Source: Candidatus Methanoperedentaceae archaeon | GTDB lineage: Archaea > Halobacteriota > Methanosarcinia > Methanosarcinales > Methanoperedenaceae | NCBI GenBank assembly: GCA_013331375.1 | Contig: DUGO01000250.1 | Location: 1,422-7,239 of the forward strand | DNA: 5,818 nucleotides | Direction: 5' to 3' | In this document: one piece after another, positions 1 through 5,818 of the stretch | Layout of the letters: each line of letters begins with the position of its first letter | Position numbering within the stretch: the first letter of the stretch is position 1 | The notes under the pieces: generated by a model | The model's database searches: none | What the model was told of the DNA's origin: nothing | Seen by the model: only the letters and a program-made list of their open reading frames with translations | Made by a program: the position numbers and the translations under genes

Positions 1-365
1 ACTTCGGGTATCACGAGCGGGATATCCTTTTCCATCCGGTTGGCGCTTGCGTTGCTCGCTACCGCCATCCCGGCTTTTGCGAAATCCGCCTCTACTGTCT
101 TTGCCAGGTCAGCCGGAAGTGCAGAGAACACGATGTCCGCATCCACGCTTGCAGGGTCCACGGGCACGACCTGCATATCTGCGACAGACTCAGGCATCGG
201 GCTCTCAAGCCGCCAGTTCGCAGCAGCCGAGTACTTCTTGCCCACGCTCCTGTCCGAGGCTGCAAGAGCCGAAATCTCAAACCAGGGATGCCTTGCAAGC
301 ATCTCTATGAATCTCTGCCCCACGTTCCCGGTTGCGCCGAGTACCCCTGCCCGTATCCTGTCCAT
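1..365 (-). CDS. asd: Aspartate-semialdehyde dehydrogenase, N-terminal part (3' end off the window)
   Basis: This cytosolic enzyme reduces aspartyl phosphate to aspartate semialdehyde with NADPH, the branch point to lysine, threonine and methionine/homocysteine. The 121 visible codons begin [19 protein letters not shown], in which residues 10-16 (GATGNVG) form the Rossmann dinucleotide-binding loop. They continue with HPWFE (26-30), [11 protein letters not shown] (35-45), FSALPAD (80-86) and SNASANRM (104-111), and run into PLVIPE at the edge. This order matches the archaeal/fungal-type Asd family. About 220-230 residues, including the catalytic cysteine, lie outside the window. The ATG at 365 follows the ferredoxin stop by 8 nt. 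A GAGGA at 382-378 lies 12 nt upstream, a rather long spacing, so translation may depend on coupling to the ferredoxin gene. The frame is open throughout with no sign of decay. Confidence 0.93.
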   Translation of the reverse strand, partial: MDRIRAGVLGATGNVGQRFIEMLARHPWFEISALAASDRSVGKKYSAAANWRLESPMPESVADMQVVPVDPASVDADIVFSALPADLAKTVEADFAKAGMAVASNASANRMEKDIPLVIPE

Positions 366-373
366 AGGTCTGC

Positions 374-553
374 TCAATCCTCAAGAGTGATTGCACTCTG
401 GGCGCAGGTATCAACGCACAGCCCGCACTCGGTGCACTCGTCCTCATTCACTACTGCAATAGATTCCTTGTTCAGCGATATCGATTCATTCGGACATTCG
501 TCAACACACGTTCCACAGCCAGTGCATTTATCTGGATTTACTTTTGCAGGCAT
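374..553 (-). CDS. Small 2x[4Fe-4S] ferredoxin, 59 aa
   Basis: This is a bacterial/clostridial-type low-potential electron carrier of the cytosol. It has two cluster motifs: C10-x2-C13-x2-C16-x3-C20-P and C40-x2-C43-x2-C46-x3-C50. The second is followed by Ala rather than the usual Pro. All eight ligand cysteines are present, and the protein is acidic and ends LED. The start [10 protein letters not shown] is preferred over an in-frame ATG ten codons upstream (583) for three reasons: AGGTGAT sits 7 nt before it, methanogen ferredoxins typically begin in this way, and the TATA box predicts a transcript start near 573, which would exclude the upstream ATG. It is the first gene of a pair with asd, 8 nt apart. 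Its partner enzyme cannot be read from the sequence. Electron supply to a sulfur or amino-acid step using aspartate semialdehyde is only a context-based guess. Confidence 0.95.
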   Translation of the reverse strand: MPAKVNPDKCTGCGTCVDECPNESISLNKESIAVVNEDECTECGLCVDTCAQSAITLED

Positions 554-560
554 AACAAAC

Positions 561-567
561 ATCACCT
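561..567 (-). promoter_or_regulatory. Ribosome binding site of the ferredoxin gene
   Basis: AGGTGAT matches the archaeal 16S rRNA 3' end (complement of AUCACCU) and lies 7 nt upstream of the ATG at 553. It decides the start codon in favour of the 59-residue product. Confidence 0.85.
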
Positions 568-594
568 GATTGGACATACCCATTGAATAAGTGA

Positions 595-610
595 AATATA
601 AACGTTCCGC
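595..610 (-). promoter_or_regulatory. Archaeal promoter (TATA box with BRE-like stretch) of the ferredoxin-asd pair
   Basis: On the minus strand TTTATATT occupies 602-595, in an otherwise GC-rich window, and is preceded by the purine-containing GCGGAACG (610-603), a plausible though non-consensus TFB recognition element. Initiation about 22-27 nt downstream of the box would fall near 573, leaving a leader of about 20 nt that contains the ribosome binding site. The call rests on sequence match and fitting geometry. Confidence 0.72.
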
Positions 611-612
611 TT

Positions 613-646
613 TGCCCGATGCCGTACGAACAGACCGGCAGGGGCA
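613..646 (-). terminator. Two-part hairpin after the membrane-protein operon; possible terminator or regulatory stem
   Basis: TGCCC (613-617) pairs with GGGCA (642-646) and TGCCG (620-624) pairs with CGGCA (636-640). This gives two perfect 5-bp stems separated by a 2x1 internal loop, closed by an 11-nt loop. On the minus strand it starts 3 nt after the DUF2298 stop codon and ends 10 nt before the ferredoxin TATA box. No U-tract follows directly; the first T-rich stretch is the TATA region at 602-593. It could end or stabilise the upstream transcript, or act as a protein-binding palindrome at the promoter. The structure is seen, the role is inferred. Confidence 0.45.
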
Positions 647-649
647 GTT

Positions 650-2809
650 TCACTTTACCATATAAATGTTGGAAATGCTCAGGTACACATGCTCGAATGT
701 ATCACTGTCATCGAACTTGGAAAGCCCGTCTGCCGGATATTTCCCCCTCTCGATTTCGCCAACATACACGTACCTCACATCGTACTTCCTGAGCAGCTCG
801 AGCGCCTTTGCGGTATCAGTGGTCGTATAGATGGCATCCACGTCCCGCATTCTCTCCTCTATCCCGCCCCAGTCCGGGTTCCACATGCGCTCATGCGATG
901 TCCAGCCAATCACAGTGGGCAGCCCGGTGAAAGTGGATATGGGCGACGAATACGTATAAGAGACTCCCGGAGCCTCCAGTATCACGGGCGCCCCATGCAC
1001 GTTCTCGCGCAGCCATGCTGTCGCCCTGTAATCCCCGGTGTAGGTCCTGTTAACGTACGCCATGCCGTCAAGCGTACCCTGTGTGCCTGACCCGAAAAAC
1101 GTCTTCCCCATTGTCCCGCCTGTCCAGCCCACGGTGGCTGCAAGCGGGTGGACAAGCGATACCGCAATCATGGACGCCGCAGCAAGATAAAAGGCGGTGC
1201 GAGCCAGCCTGCCTGTGTGGCGGCTCACGTAATGGAGAGCATAGCCGGAAGCGATGCCCCAGATTACCCAGACCTGCAGGTGCATTTTCATCACGGTGTT
1301 GAAGCGCTTCCAGGGCATGGCATCAACGACATAAATGACCTCGACCATCAGCAGGATGAGGCTGCCAAGCAGCACGAGCAGCATAGCGAAGGACGTCTCA
1401 TCCCCCGAAGCCCGGAATGCACCCCATGCTGACAGGAGGATGACGATGGCGAGCAGCGGCAGGGTATGGAAATCGAGCAGGTACGAGACGATGAGAACAG
1501 GCACGAGCAGAAAAAGCCCTATGATTGCAGCAGGCACGGGGAGGTCTGTCCTGTTGTGCCATGAGCGGACAGTAAGGAAAATTACGATAAGGAACAGGAA
1601 CAGGGCAAATATCTCGATGAACTCGAGCAGAGTAGTCCTTCCCGTTACCATTCCGAGCCCCCCGAACCCGCCTGCACCCCTTGTCAGGAAGTACGGCAGG
1701 TATAACAGGAAGCTTGCTGCACCAGCCCACGAACTGAGCCGGACCCACTGCTCCCTGTGCCTGATGAAAAAGACAAGTGTCATGAAAAGCAGTGCGGTAG
1801 GGAACATCCAGAGGTTCAGACCTGCAAAGAACCCTGTGGCGATGCCGAGAAAGAGCAGGTGTAGACGTTCGACCTTCTCCGCAAGGAACACCCCCAGCCC
1901 GGCTGCGAGCAGCATCACCAGGAACGCTATCGACATCATGTGCGCGTGGAGATAGGCATGCGCAAAGGTGTAGTACGGGTAGTAGTTGAAGGTCTCTGGT
2001 ATGACAATCACCGAGTTCCAGAAATCAAATTCGATGAGCCACCGGGATATATTCGCCGACTTGAGCGGGGCAAAGCTGATGAATTCCCTCGTCCACGGCA
2101 CAAGATACACAAGCAGCTGCAGGAAGCCGGTTGCAAGCCCGCTGACCGATACGAACACTGCGGACATGAGCCCGCAGGCGAAGCGCTTCGTGAGATTGTA
2201 CCCCATCCCGAACGAAGCCTGCGCCGTAAGGGCAAAAAACATGGCTATTGCAAGATTGTAGGAAATCGAAGAGGGGATGGCGGATATTTTCGTGAGTATT
2301 GCTACAGCGAGATGCCCGAAATAGTAGTAGCTCAGGGTCTCCCCTGCCATCCAGGAGTCGTGCGGCGGGAAGCCTGCACTTCTCATTATGGACTGCAGGA
2401 TTGAGAAATCCATGAAATCCTCTGAGTTGGGTCCGTATATGTCGGGCTTGTTCATCACCACGAGCGTTAATGCAAGGAAAGCCGCGATAAAGACAGCCTC
2501 ACTGGCAACAGCCCGCAGGATGAAGTCCCTGCCTGTGAAACCGCTTGACAGTCCGGTTCTCCTTAATAACATCAACGATGCGCTCCCGAGCAGCAAAAAG
2601 GCAAGCGCGATGGGCAGGATGCCAAAATCCAGGAGCTTCAGGCTTACGGTGAGCCAGGTCATGTATGTGATAAGCATAAGACCCGTGAGCTTGGATACCG
2701 AGTACCCGAGGTCTGGCAGCCTGAAGAAATACGACGTAACAGGCAATGCCAGGAGCCCGATAGCCACTACAAGCACGAGCCACTCAATCAAATAAACGAC
2801 CTCGCTCAT
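650..2809 (-). CDS. DUF2298 (Chlor_Arch_YYY) membrane protein, second copy, 719 aa; putative GT-C-type glycosyltransferase
   Basis: This polytopic membrane protein has roughly 13-16 hydrophobic segments over residues 5-555, followed by a soluble C-terminal domain (about 560-719) probably on the outer face. Family hallmarks are KPDIYG (121-126), the acidic loop motif EDFMD (130-134), SYYYFGHL (160-167), TFAHAYLHAHM (281-291), KRFNTVMK (501-508), the WLRENV turn common in GT-C proteins (599-604), FTGLPTVIGW (627-636) with HE (639-640), and KYDVRYVYVGE (675-685). The single-domain class of TIGR03662 is about 700-900 aa, so this copy is complete. Compared with the upstream paralogue it lacks acidic residues in the NEFPFF, ADLH and WEYPT positions (here FNYYPYY, AYLH, WMFPT). 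The start forms ATGA with the upstream stop and aligns exactly with the paralogue's start. The sugar-transfer role is inferred from fold-family resemblance; donor and acceptor are unknown. Confidence 0.9.
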   Translation of the reverse strand: MSEVVYLIEWLVLVVAIGLLALPVTSYFFRLPDLGYSVSKLTGLMLITYMTWLTVSLKLLDFGILPIALAFLLLGSASLMLLRRTGLSSGFTGRDFILRAVASEAVFIAAFLALTLVVMNKPDIYGPNSEDFMDFSILQSIMRSAGFPPHDSWMAGETLSYYYFGHLAVAILTKISAIPSSISYNLAIAMFFALTAQASFGMGYNLTKRFACGLMSAVFVSVSGLATGFLQLLVYLVPWTREFISFAPLKSANISRWLIEFDFWNSVIVIPETFNYYPYYTFAHAYLHAHMMSIAFLVMLLAAGLGVFLAEKVERLHLLFLGIATGFFAGLNLWMFPTALLFMTLVFFIRHREQWVRLSSWAGAASFLLYLPYFLTRGAGGFGGLGMVTGRTTLLEFIEIFALFLFLIVIFLTVRSWHNRTDLPVPAAIIGLFLLVPVLIVSYLLDFHTLPLLAIVILLSAWGAFRASGDETSFAMLLVLLGSLILLMVEVIYVVDAMPWKRFNTVMKMHLQVWVIWGIASGYALHYVSRHTGRLARTAFYLAAASMIAVSLVHPLAATVGWTGGTMGKTFFGSGTQGTLDGMAYVNRTYTGDYRATAWLRENVHGAPVILEAPGVSYTYSSPISTFTGLPTVIGWTSHERMWNPDWGGIEERMRDVDAIYTTTDTAKALELLRKYDVRYVYVGEIERGKYPADGLSKFDDSDTFEHVYLSISNIYMVK
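2806..2809 (-). other. ATGA stop/start overlap between the two DUF2298 genes
   Basis: The stop TGA of the first copy (2808-2806) shares bases with the ATG of the second (2809-2807), indicating translational coupling. GAGGTGA (2817-2811), a strong ribosome binding site built into the last codons of the first gene, is only 1 nt from the ATG. That is unusually close, which suggests re-initiation by terminating ribosomes rather than independent loading. Confidence 0.85.
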
Positions 2810-4887
2810 GTCACCTCATATATCTTCACGTAAAGAAAATCATAGACCGGCTTGAATGTCTCAGGGTGGTCTGCAAAGACCGGCGTAATGCCATCGTATT
2901 TTGCATGTTCGGCTTCACCGATGTAGATGTATGTAACATTGTACTTTGTTATGAGCCGCATTGTTTCCCTGTAGTCGCCTGACCTGTATATCGTGTTGAT
3001 GTCGTTCAGGCGCCTGTTCACCTCATCGGAATCCGTGCGCCAGGTGAGCTCATGACCAGCCCAGCCGAGCACTGTCGGCAAGCCGGTGAACGTGGACACA
3101 TACGAGGTCCACCTGTACTGCTCGCCCGGGGCTGAGAGCACAACCGGGGTGCCCGTCATGTTGCCCAAAAATAATAATGCGCCGTAGTCTGCCTGGTGCT
3201 CCCGCGATATGTAGCGAGCGCCGTCCAGCTCGGGTGCGCCTGCAAATTTGCCAGACCGCTCGTACGTGGCGAGCGGGGGATACACCAGTGCGGCAAGCAC
3301 AAGGGAACACGCAACAACCGCCCAGGGTCGCCTGGTCCTGTAATCCCTCCCGACCATATATGCAGCGTACCCCGACGCCACAGCGAATAACAGCCATATC
3401 TGCTCGTAGATTTTAAAGACCGTGTTCATTCTCTGGTAACCGGGCAGCGGCGAAAAGATATCCTCGACATAGAATACCTCGCTGAACAGCGATAGCGATG
3501 CGCCAGCGATGACAAGGAGGTACACGAAACGCAACTCGCCCTTTTCCCTGAGCAGCGACACGGAAGACAGGAACAGCAGGGGCAAAAGCACGATGAGCAG
3601 CTGGAAATCGAGATACAGCGAAAGGGGAATGAGCACAATGACAACTGCAAGGAGATACTTTTCCCTGATTGCCACAACTGCAAAGCTGTACATGAAAAAA
3701 AGGAACATCCCGAATACGAGCAGGTAATATACCAGCTCTGTCCTATCAGTCACGAAAGCAATCCCGCGGGATGCCTCGAAGGATGAGTGGAAAGGGTAAT
3801 ATAAAATATAGCTGGAAGCCAGCACCGCGAAGAGCGAAGCTGTCGCCCTTACATATCCCCACTCACGCGCCTTTAGCAAAAAAATCGCTGTGGTGAGGGC
3901 GATATATGTGGGATACTCCCATGAGTTCAGGGGGTAGAAAAAGCCGATGGACAGTCCGAGCGCGAGCAGATTCAGGATATGATGCGGTCTCCCTGACCGC
4001 AGGACGCCAAGAAGCATCGCCATCGCAGCAAGCTGGAACGGGATGGAAATCATGTGCGCGTGCAGGTCTGCATGCAGGAAGCTGAAAAACGGGAACTCGT
4101 TTATGGTATGGGGTATGACCCGTGATGCAGTCCAGTAGCTGAAGCTGGTTATTTCCGGGAATCCGAGCATAGGTGAAGTGCCGGGGAAGACGAGCGCAAC
4201 AACCTGTAGCAAGCTTACGAGGTTGCCCGCAATCGTGACAAACAATGCAGTGACATATCCTGCGGCATGCCTGCGTGTGAGGTTATATCCAATGCCAAAG
4301 GCGCCAGCCAGCGAGAGCGCGAAGAATGAGGCTGTCGCCAGGTTAAAAGCAATCGAAGATTTCACGCCTGTAAGTAGTACCAGGTCTGCGACCATTAGAT
4401 GCCCGAAATAATAGTAGTTGATGCTCAAGCCAGAGAGCCAGGGATCCATGGGCGGGAGTGTGGGGCTTCGGAGTAAGGCATTGATGAAAGCCATATCCAT
4501 GAACTTCTCGCCCCCACTCCAGTAGATGTCAGGGCTGTAGGCGCGGATTAACGCGAGCAGGAAAAATGCGAATGTGTACAGGAGCGCTGTCGTGAGTATG
4601 AGCCGCCTGTCAATTTTGAAGCTTCCCGTGCCTTTAATCCGGATGAGAGCAGCAGAGCAGAGGGCGATTATTATGAACGATATCGCGACAGTAGTATACG
4701 AATACCCTGCTCCGAGCTGTGCAAGAATCCATGATACATATGTCAAAAGGAGGAGACCGACCAGCCTTGTAATGGCATACCCTCGGTCGTGCAGCCCCTG
4801 GCACATGGAAGATGTGATGGGCAGGGCAGCCATTCCCAGCACCTCTATTGCAAGCCACCACAGCGCTATCTCAAATAGCTCAATCAT
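2806..4887 (-). CDS. DUF2298 (Chlor_Arch_YYY) membrane protein, first copy, 693 aa; putative GT-C-type glycosyltransferase
   Basis: This integral membrane protein starts with a hydrophobic helix (about residues 3-25), has many further helices to about 540, and carries a soluble C-terminal part to 693. Motifs in order are SPDIYW (118-123), acidic loop motif EKFMD (127-131), NYYYFGHL (157-164), INEFPFFSF (262-270) running into LHADLHAHM (271-279), NSWEYPTY (321-328), QRMNTVFKIYEQIW (485-498), FTGLPTVLGW (600-609) with HE (612-613), and KYNVTYIYIGE (648-658). These match the DUF2298 / TIGR03662 family closely, and more of the acidic positions are kept than in the downstream copy. A reading frame to an ATG at 4962 exists, but the ATG at 4887 is chosen. 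It overlaps the upstream stop as ATGA, has GAGG 8 nt upstream (4899-4896), and aligns with the paralogue's start; the 25 extra residues would be polar and lie wholly inside the upstream gene. A polyprenyl-phosphate-sugar-dependent transferase is the likely role, by inference. Confidence 0.92.
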   Translation of the reverse strand: MIELFEIALWWLAIEVLGMAALPITSSMCQGLHDRGYAITRLVGLLLLTYVSWILAQLGAGYSYTTVAISFIIIALCSAALIRIKGTGSFKIDRRLILTTALLYTFAFFLLALIRAYSPDIYWSGGEKFMDMAFINALLRSPTLPPMDPWLSGLSINYYYFGHLMVADLVLLTGVKSSIAFNLATASFFALSLAGAFGIGYNLTRRHAAGYVTALFVTIAGNLVSLLQVVALVFPGTSPMLGFPEITSFSYWTASRVIPHTINEFPFFSFLHADLHAHMISIPFQLAAMAMLLGVLRSGRPHHILNLLALGLSIGFFYPLNSWEYPTYIALTTAIFLLKAREWGYVRATASLFAVLASSYILYYPFHSSFEASRGIAFVTDRTELVYYLLVFGMFLFFMYSFAVVAIREKYLLAVVIVLIPLSLYLDFQLLIVLLPLLFLSSVSLLREKGELRFVYLLVIAGASLSLFSEVFYVEDIFSPLPGYQRMNTVFKIYEQIWLLFAVASGYAAYMVGRDYRTRRPWAVVACSLVLAALVYPPLATYERSGKFAGAPELDGARYISREHQADYGALLFLGNMTGTPVVLSAPGEQYRWTSYVSTFTGLPTVLGWAGHELTWRTDSDEVNRRLNDINTIYRSGDYRETMRLITKYNVTYIYIGEAEHAKYDGITPVFADHPETFKPVYDFLYVKIYEVT
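4884..4887 (-). other. ATGA stop/start overlap between the UPF0104-type gene and the first DUF2298 gene
   Basis: TGA (4886-4884) of the upstream gene and ATG (4887-4885) of the DUF2298 gene overlap. A purine-rich leader with GAGG at 4899-4896 lies in the end of the upstream gene. This fixes the DUF2298 start and implies cotranscription. Confidence 0.85.
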
Positions 4888-5818
4888 GCCCCTTTCCTCT
4901 CTCTTGCGTTCAGCGCATCGAGTAAGGATAGCCGGTGGAGGTTTGCCACACCGAACAGGCAATCAGTGAGCAGGCTTGACGTGCGTATCAGGATGCCGAA
5001 CACCAGAGCCTGCACATAAGTGACGGGCAGTGATGATGCGTTTTTAAGCAGGGCTGCTATAGCGAACTCCTGGAACCCGGCGCCCCCGAGGCTCACTGGT
5101 ATGAATGAGACCGTGCTTGCAATCGCCTGCATGAGCAGGAAATACAGGAACGAGAACTCAATGTCCACAGCCCTTGCCATGAAATACCACTGTGCAGCTA
5201 CCAACACCCATCCTCCAACGCTGACAAGGAATGCCCAGGAAAGCACAGGGCGAAGTACTGCGGTCGAGTCCTGCACGCCCAAAAGGAACCGGTAAAGGTT
5301 TTTAACGGTCCGGAATCCGGATGCAATGCACATGAGCCGAAGGAACCTTCGTGAGAACAGCAGAAGAGCAGAACCGGCAGCCACTGCTGCCACGAGCAAG
5401 ACCGCGATGAAGACGACATTTGCGTTCATGTCAAGTACTGTGGTCGAGACAAGGGCTGCGAACGCTATCGTGCCTATAATCTTCAGCAGGAAGTCAATTA
5501 TCTGCCCTATGGTCAGTATGCTGAACGTGTCCTGTGCTTTTACTTTGTCGCGCAGGAGCAGTATCATGCCGAAGTAACCCGCCCTGCCAGGGGTGACGTC
5601 TCCCAGTATCATTGATGTGAAGTGAAACAACAGCACCCTGATAAAGGGCATGGAATGCCCGAGCCTCCTGAGCATGAGCTGTATCCTGAAAGCCAGGCAA
5701 AAGTTCAGTCCCAGGTAGCTCAACACCGCAAGCCCGAAATACAAAAGGTCAAGATTCCCGAGCTGGGACATGAAAACGCCAAAATTCACGTTGATGAACA
5801 GGAGCACGAGCACCAGTA
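4884..5818 (-). CDS. UPF0104 / LPG_synthase_TM-family (AglD/MprF-like) integral membrane protein, 5' end off the window
   Basis: About 310 residues are visible, and the frame is open to the window edge, so the N-terminus is missing. The usual family length of roughly 310-350 suggests only a few to some tens of residues are lost. A GTG at 5813 is in frame but is more likely an internal Val. The protein has about seven or eight hydrophobic segments. Two family signatures are visible, numbered from 5813: LGDVTPGRAGYFG (70-82), a variant of the common TPGRAGE motif, and FIPVSLGGAGFQEF (237-250), the P-x-G-G-x-G-x-x-E signature. It ends with a basic tail (NARERKGA). The family includes the membrane part of bacterial lysyl-phosphatidylglycerol synthase/flippase MprF and of archaeal AglD; standalone members often sit beside glycosyltransferases and are thought to act in lipid or lipid-linked sugar handling. 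Overlap with the DUF2298 gene supports such a role here. No aminoacyl-transfer or GT2 domain is visible. Confidence 0.9.
   Translation of the reverse strand, partial: LVLVLLFINVNFGVFMSQLGNLDLLYFGLAVLSYLGLNFCLAFRIQLMLRRLGHSMPFIRVLLFHFTSMILGDVTPGRAGYFGMILLLRDKVKAQDTFSILTIGQIIDFLLKIIGTIAFAALVSTTVLDMNANVVFIAVLLVAAVAAGSALLLFSRRFLRLMCIASGFRTVKNLYRFLLGVQDSTAVLRPVLSWAFLVSVGGWVLVAAQWYFMARAVDIEFSFLYFLLMQAIASTVSFIPVSLGGAGFQEFAIAALLKNASSLPVTYVQALVFGILIRTSSLLTDCLFGVANLHRLSLLDALNARERKGA

Noticed and set aside
40..390. A 116-codon plus-strand frame starting with a signal-peptide-like stretch ([14 protein letters not shown]).
   Set aside because: It is the complement of asd, whose minus-strand translation shows clear family motifs; the apparent signal peptide is coincidental.
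1335..1955. A 206-codon open frame on the plus strand.
   Set aside because: It lies wholly antisense to the DUF2298 second copy, has the Ser/Arg/Thr-rich composition of a shadow frame and shows no recognisable domain.
1940..2404. A 154-codon open frame on the plus strand.
   Set aside because: It is antisense to the conserved HAHM to YYYFG region of the DUF2298 second copy, so the codon constraint is explained by the minus strand. No promoter or family motif was seen.
2310..4410. Short shared nucleotide stretches between the two DUF2298 genes (14 nt at 2310-2323 and 4397-4410; 14 nt at 1935-1948 and 4049-4062).
   Set aside because: They encode the conserved YYYFGHL and LHAHM motifs, so they reflect protein conservation between paralogues and not a DNA repeat element.
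4885..4962. N-terminal extension of the first DUF2298 protein to an ATG at 4962.
   Set aside because: It would overlap the upstream gene by 79 nt, adds polar residues before the first helix and has no homology to the paralogue, while the ATG at 4887 has an ATGA overlap and a ribosome binding site.
5811..5813. GTG at 5813 as the start of the UPF0104-type protein.
   Set aside because: The frame continues open to the window edge, and starting here would cut into the first hydrophobic segment, so the real start is probably outside.

Overview
The window looks archaeal, most likely a euryarchaeon related to methanogens or methane oxidisers. The evidence is a 59-residue 2x[4Fe-4S] ferredoxin starting MPAKVN, an archaeal-type aspartate-semialdehyde dehydrogenase, a TTTATATT TATA box with a GGTGA-type ribosome binding site, and two full-length DUF2298 / Chlor_Arch_YYY membrane proteins (a family reported mainly from Archaea and Chloroflexi). 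Finer taxonomic placement is not possible from the sequence alone. All supported genes lie on the minus strand, so the window is described from high to low coordinates.

Upstream block (5818 to 650): three membrane-protein genes form one tightly coupled unit. The first is a UPF0104 / LPG_synthase_TM-type protein (AglD/MprF-like membrane family), whose 5' end lies off the window. It overlaps by ATGA with a 693-residue DUF2298 protein, which overlaps by ATGA with a second, divergent 719-residue DUF2298 protein. DUF2298 proteins have features of GT-C glycosyltransferases: many membrane helices, an acidic motif in the first large loop, and a C-terminal soluble domain. The unit is therefore best read as a surface-glycan or polyprenyl-linked sugar assembly module. 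Its substrate is unknown and this role is an inference. The second DUF2298 copy keeps the YYYFG and loop-acidic motifs but has lost acidic residues that the first copy has at other conserved positions.

Intergenic segment (649 to 554): this holds an imperfect two-part hairpin starting 3 nt after the last membrane-protein stop codon. It is followed by a clear archaeal promoter for the next unit.

Downstream block (553 to 1): a small ferredoxin gene is followed 8 nt later by the start of aspartate-semialdehyde dehydrogenase (asd), cut off by the window edge. This is a compact, probably cotranscribed pair that links an electron carrier to amino-acid synthesis from aspartate.

No RNA genes, mobile elements, CRISPR arrays or long repeats were seen. 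Apart from the 96-nt intergenic segment, the window is almost entirely coding.
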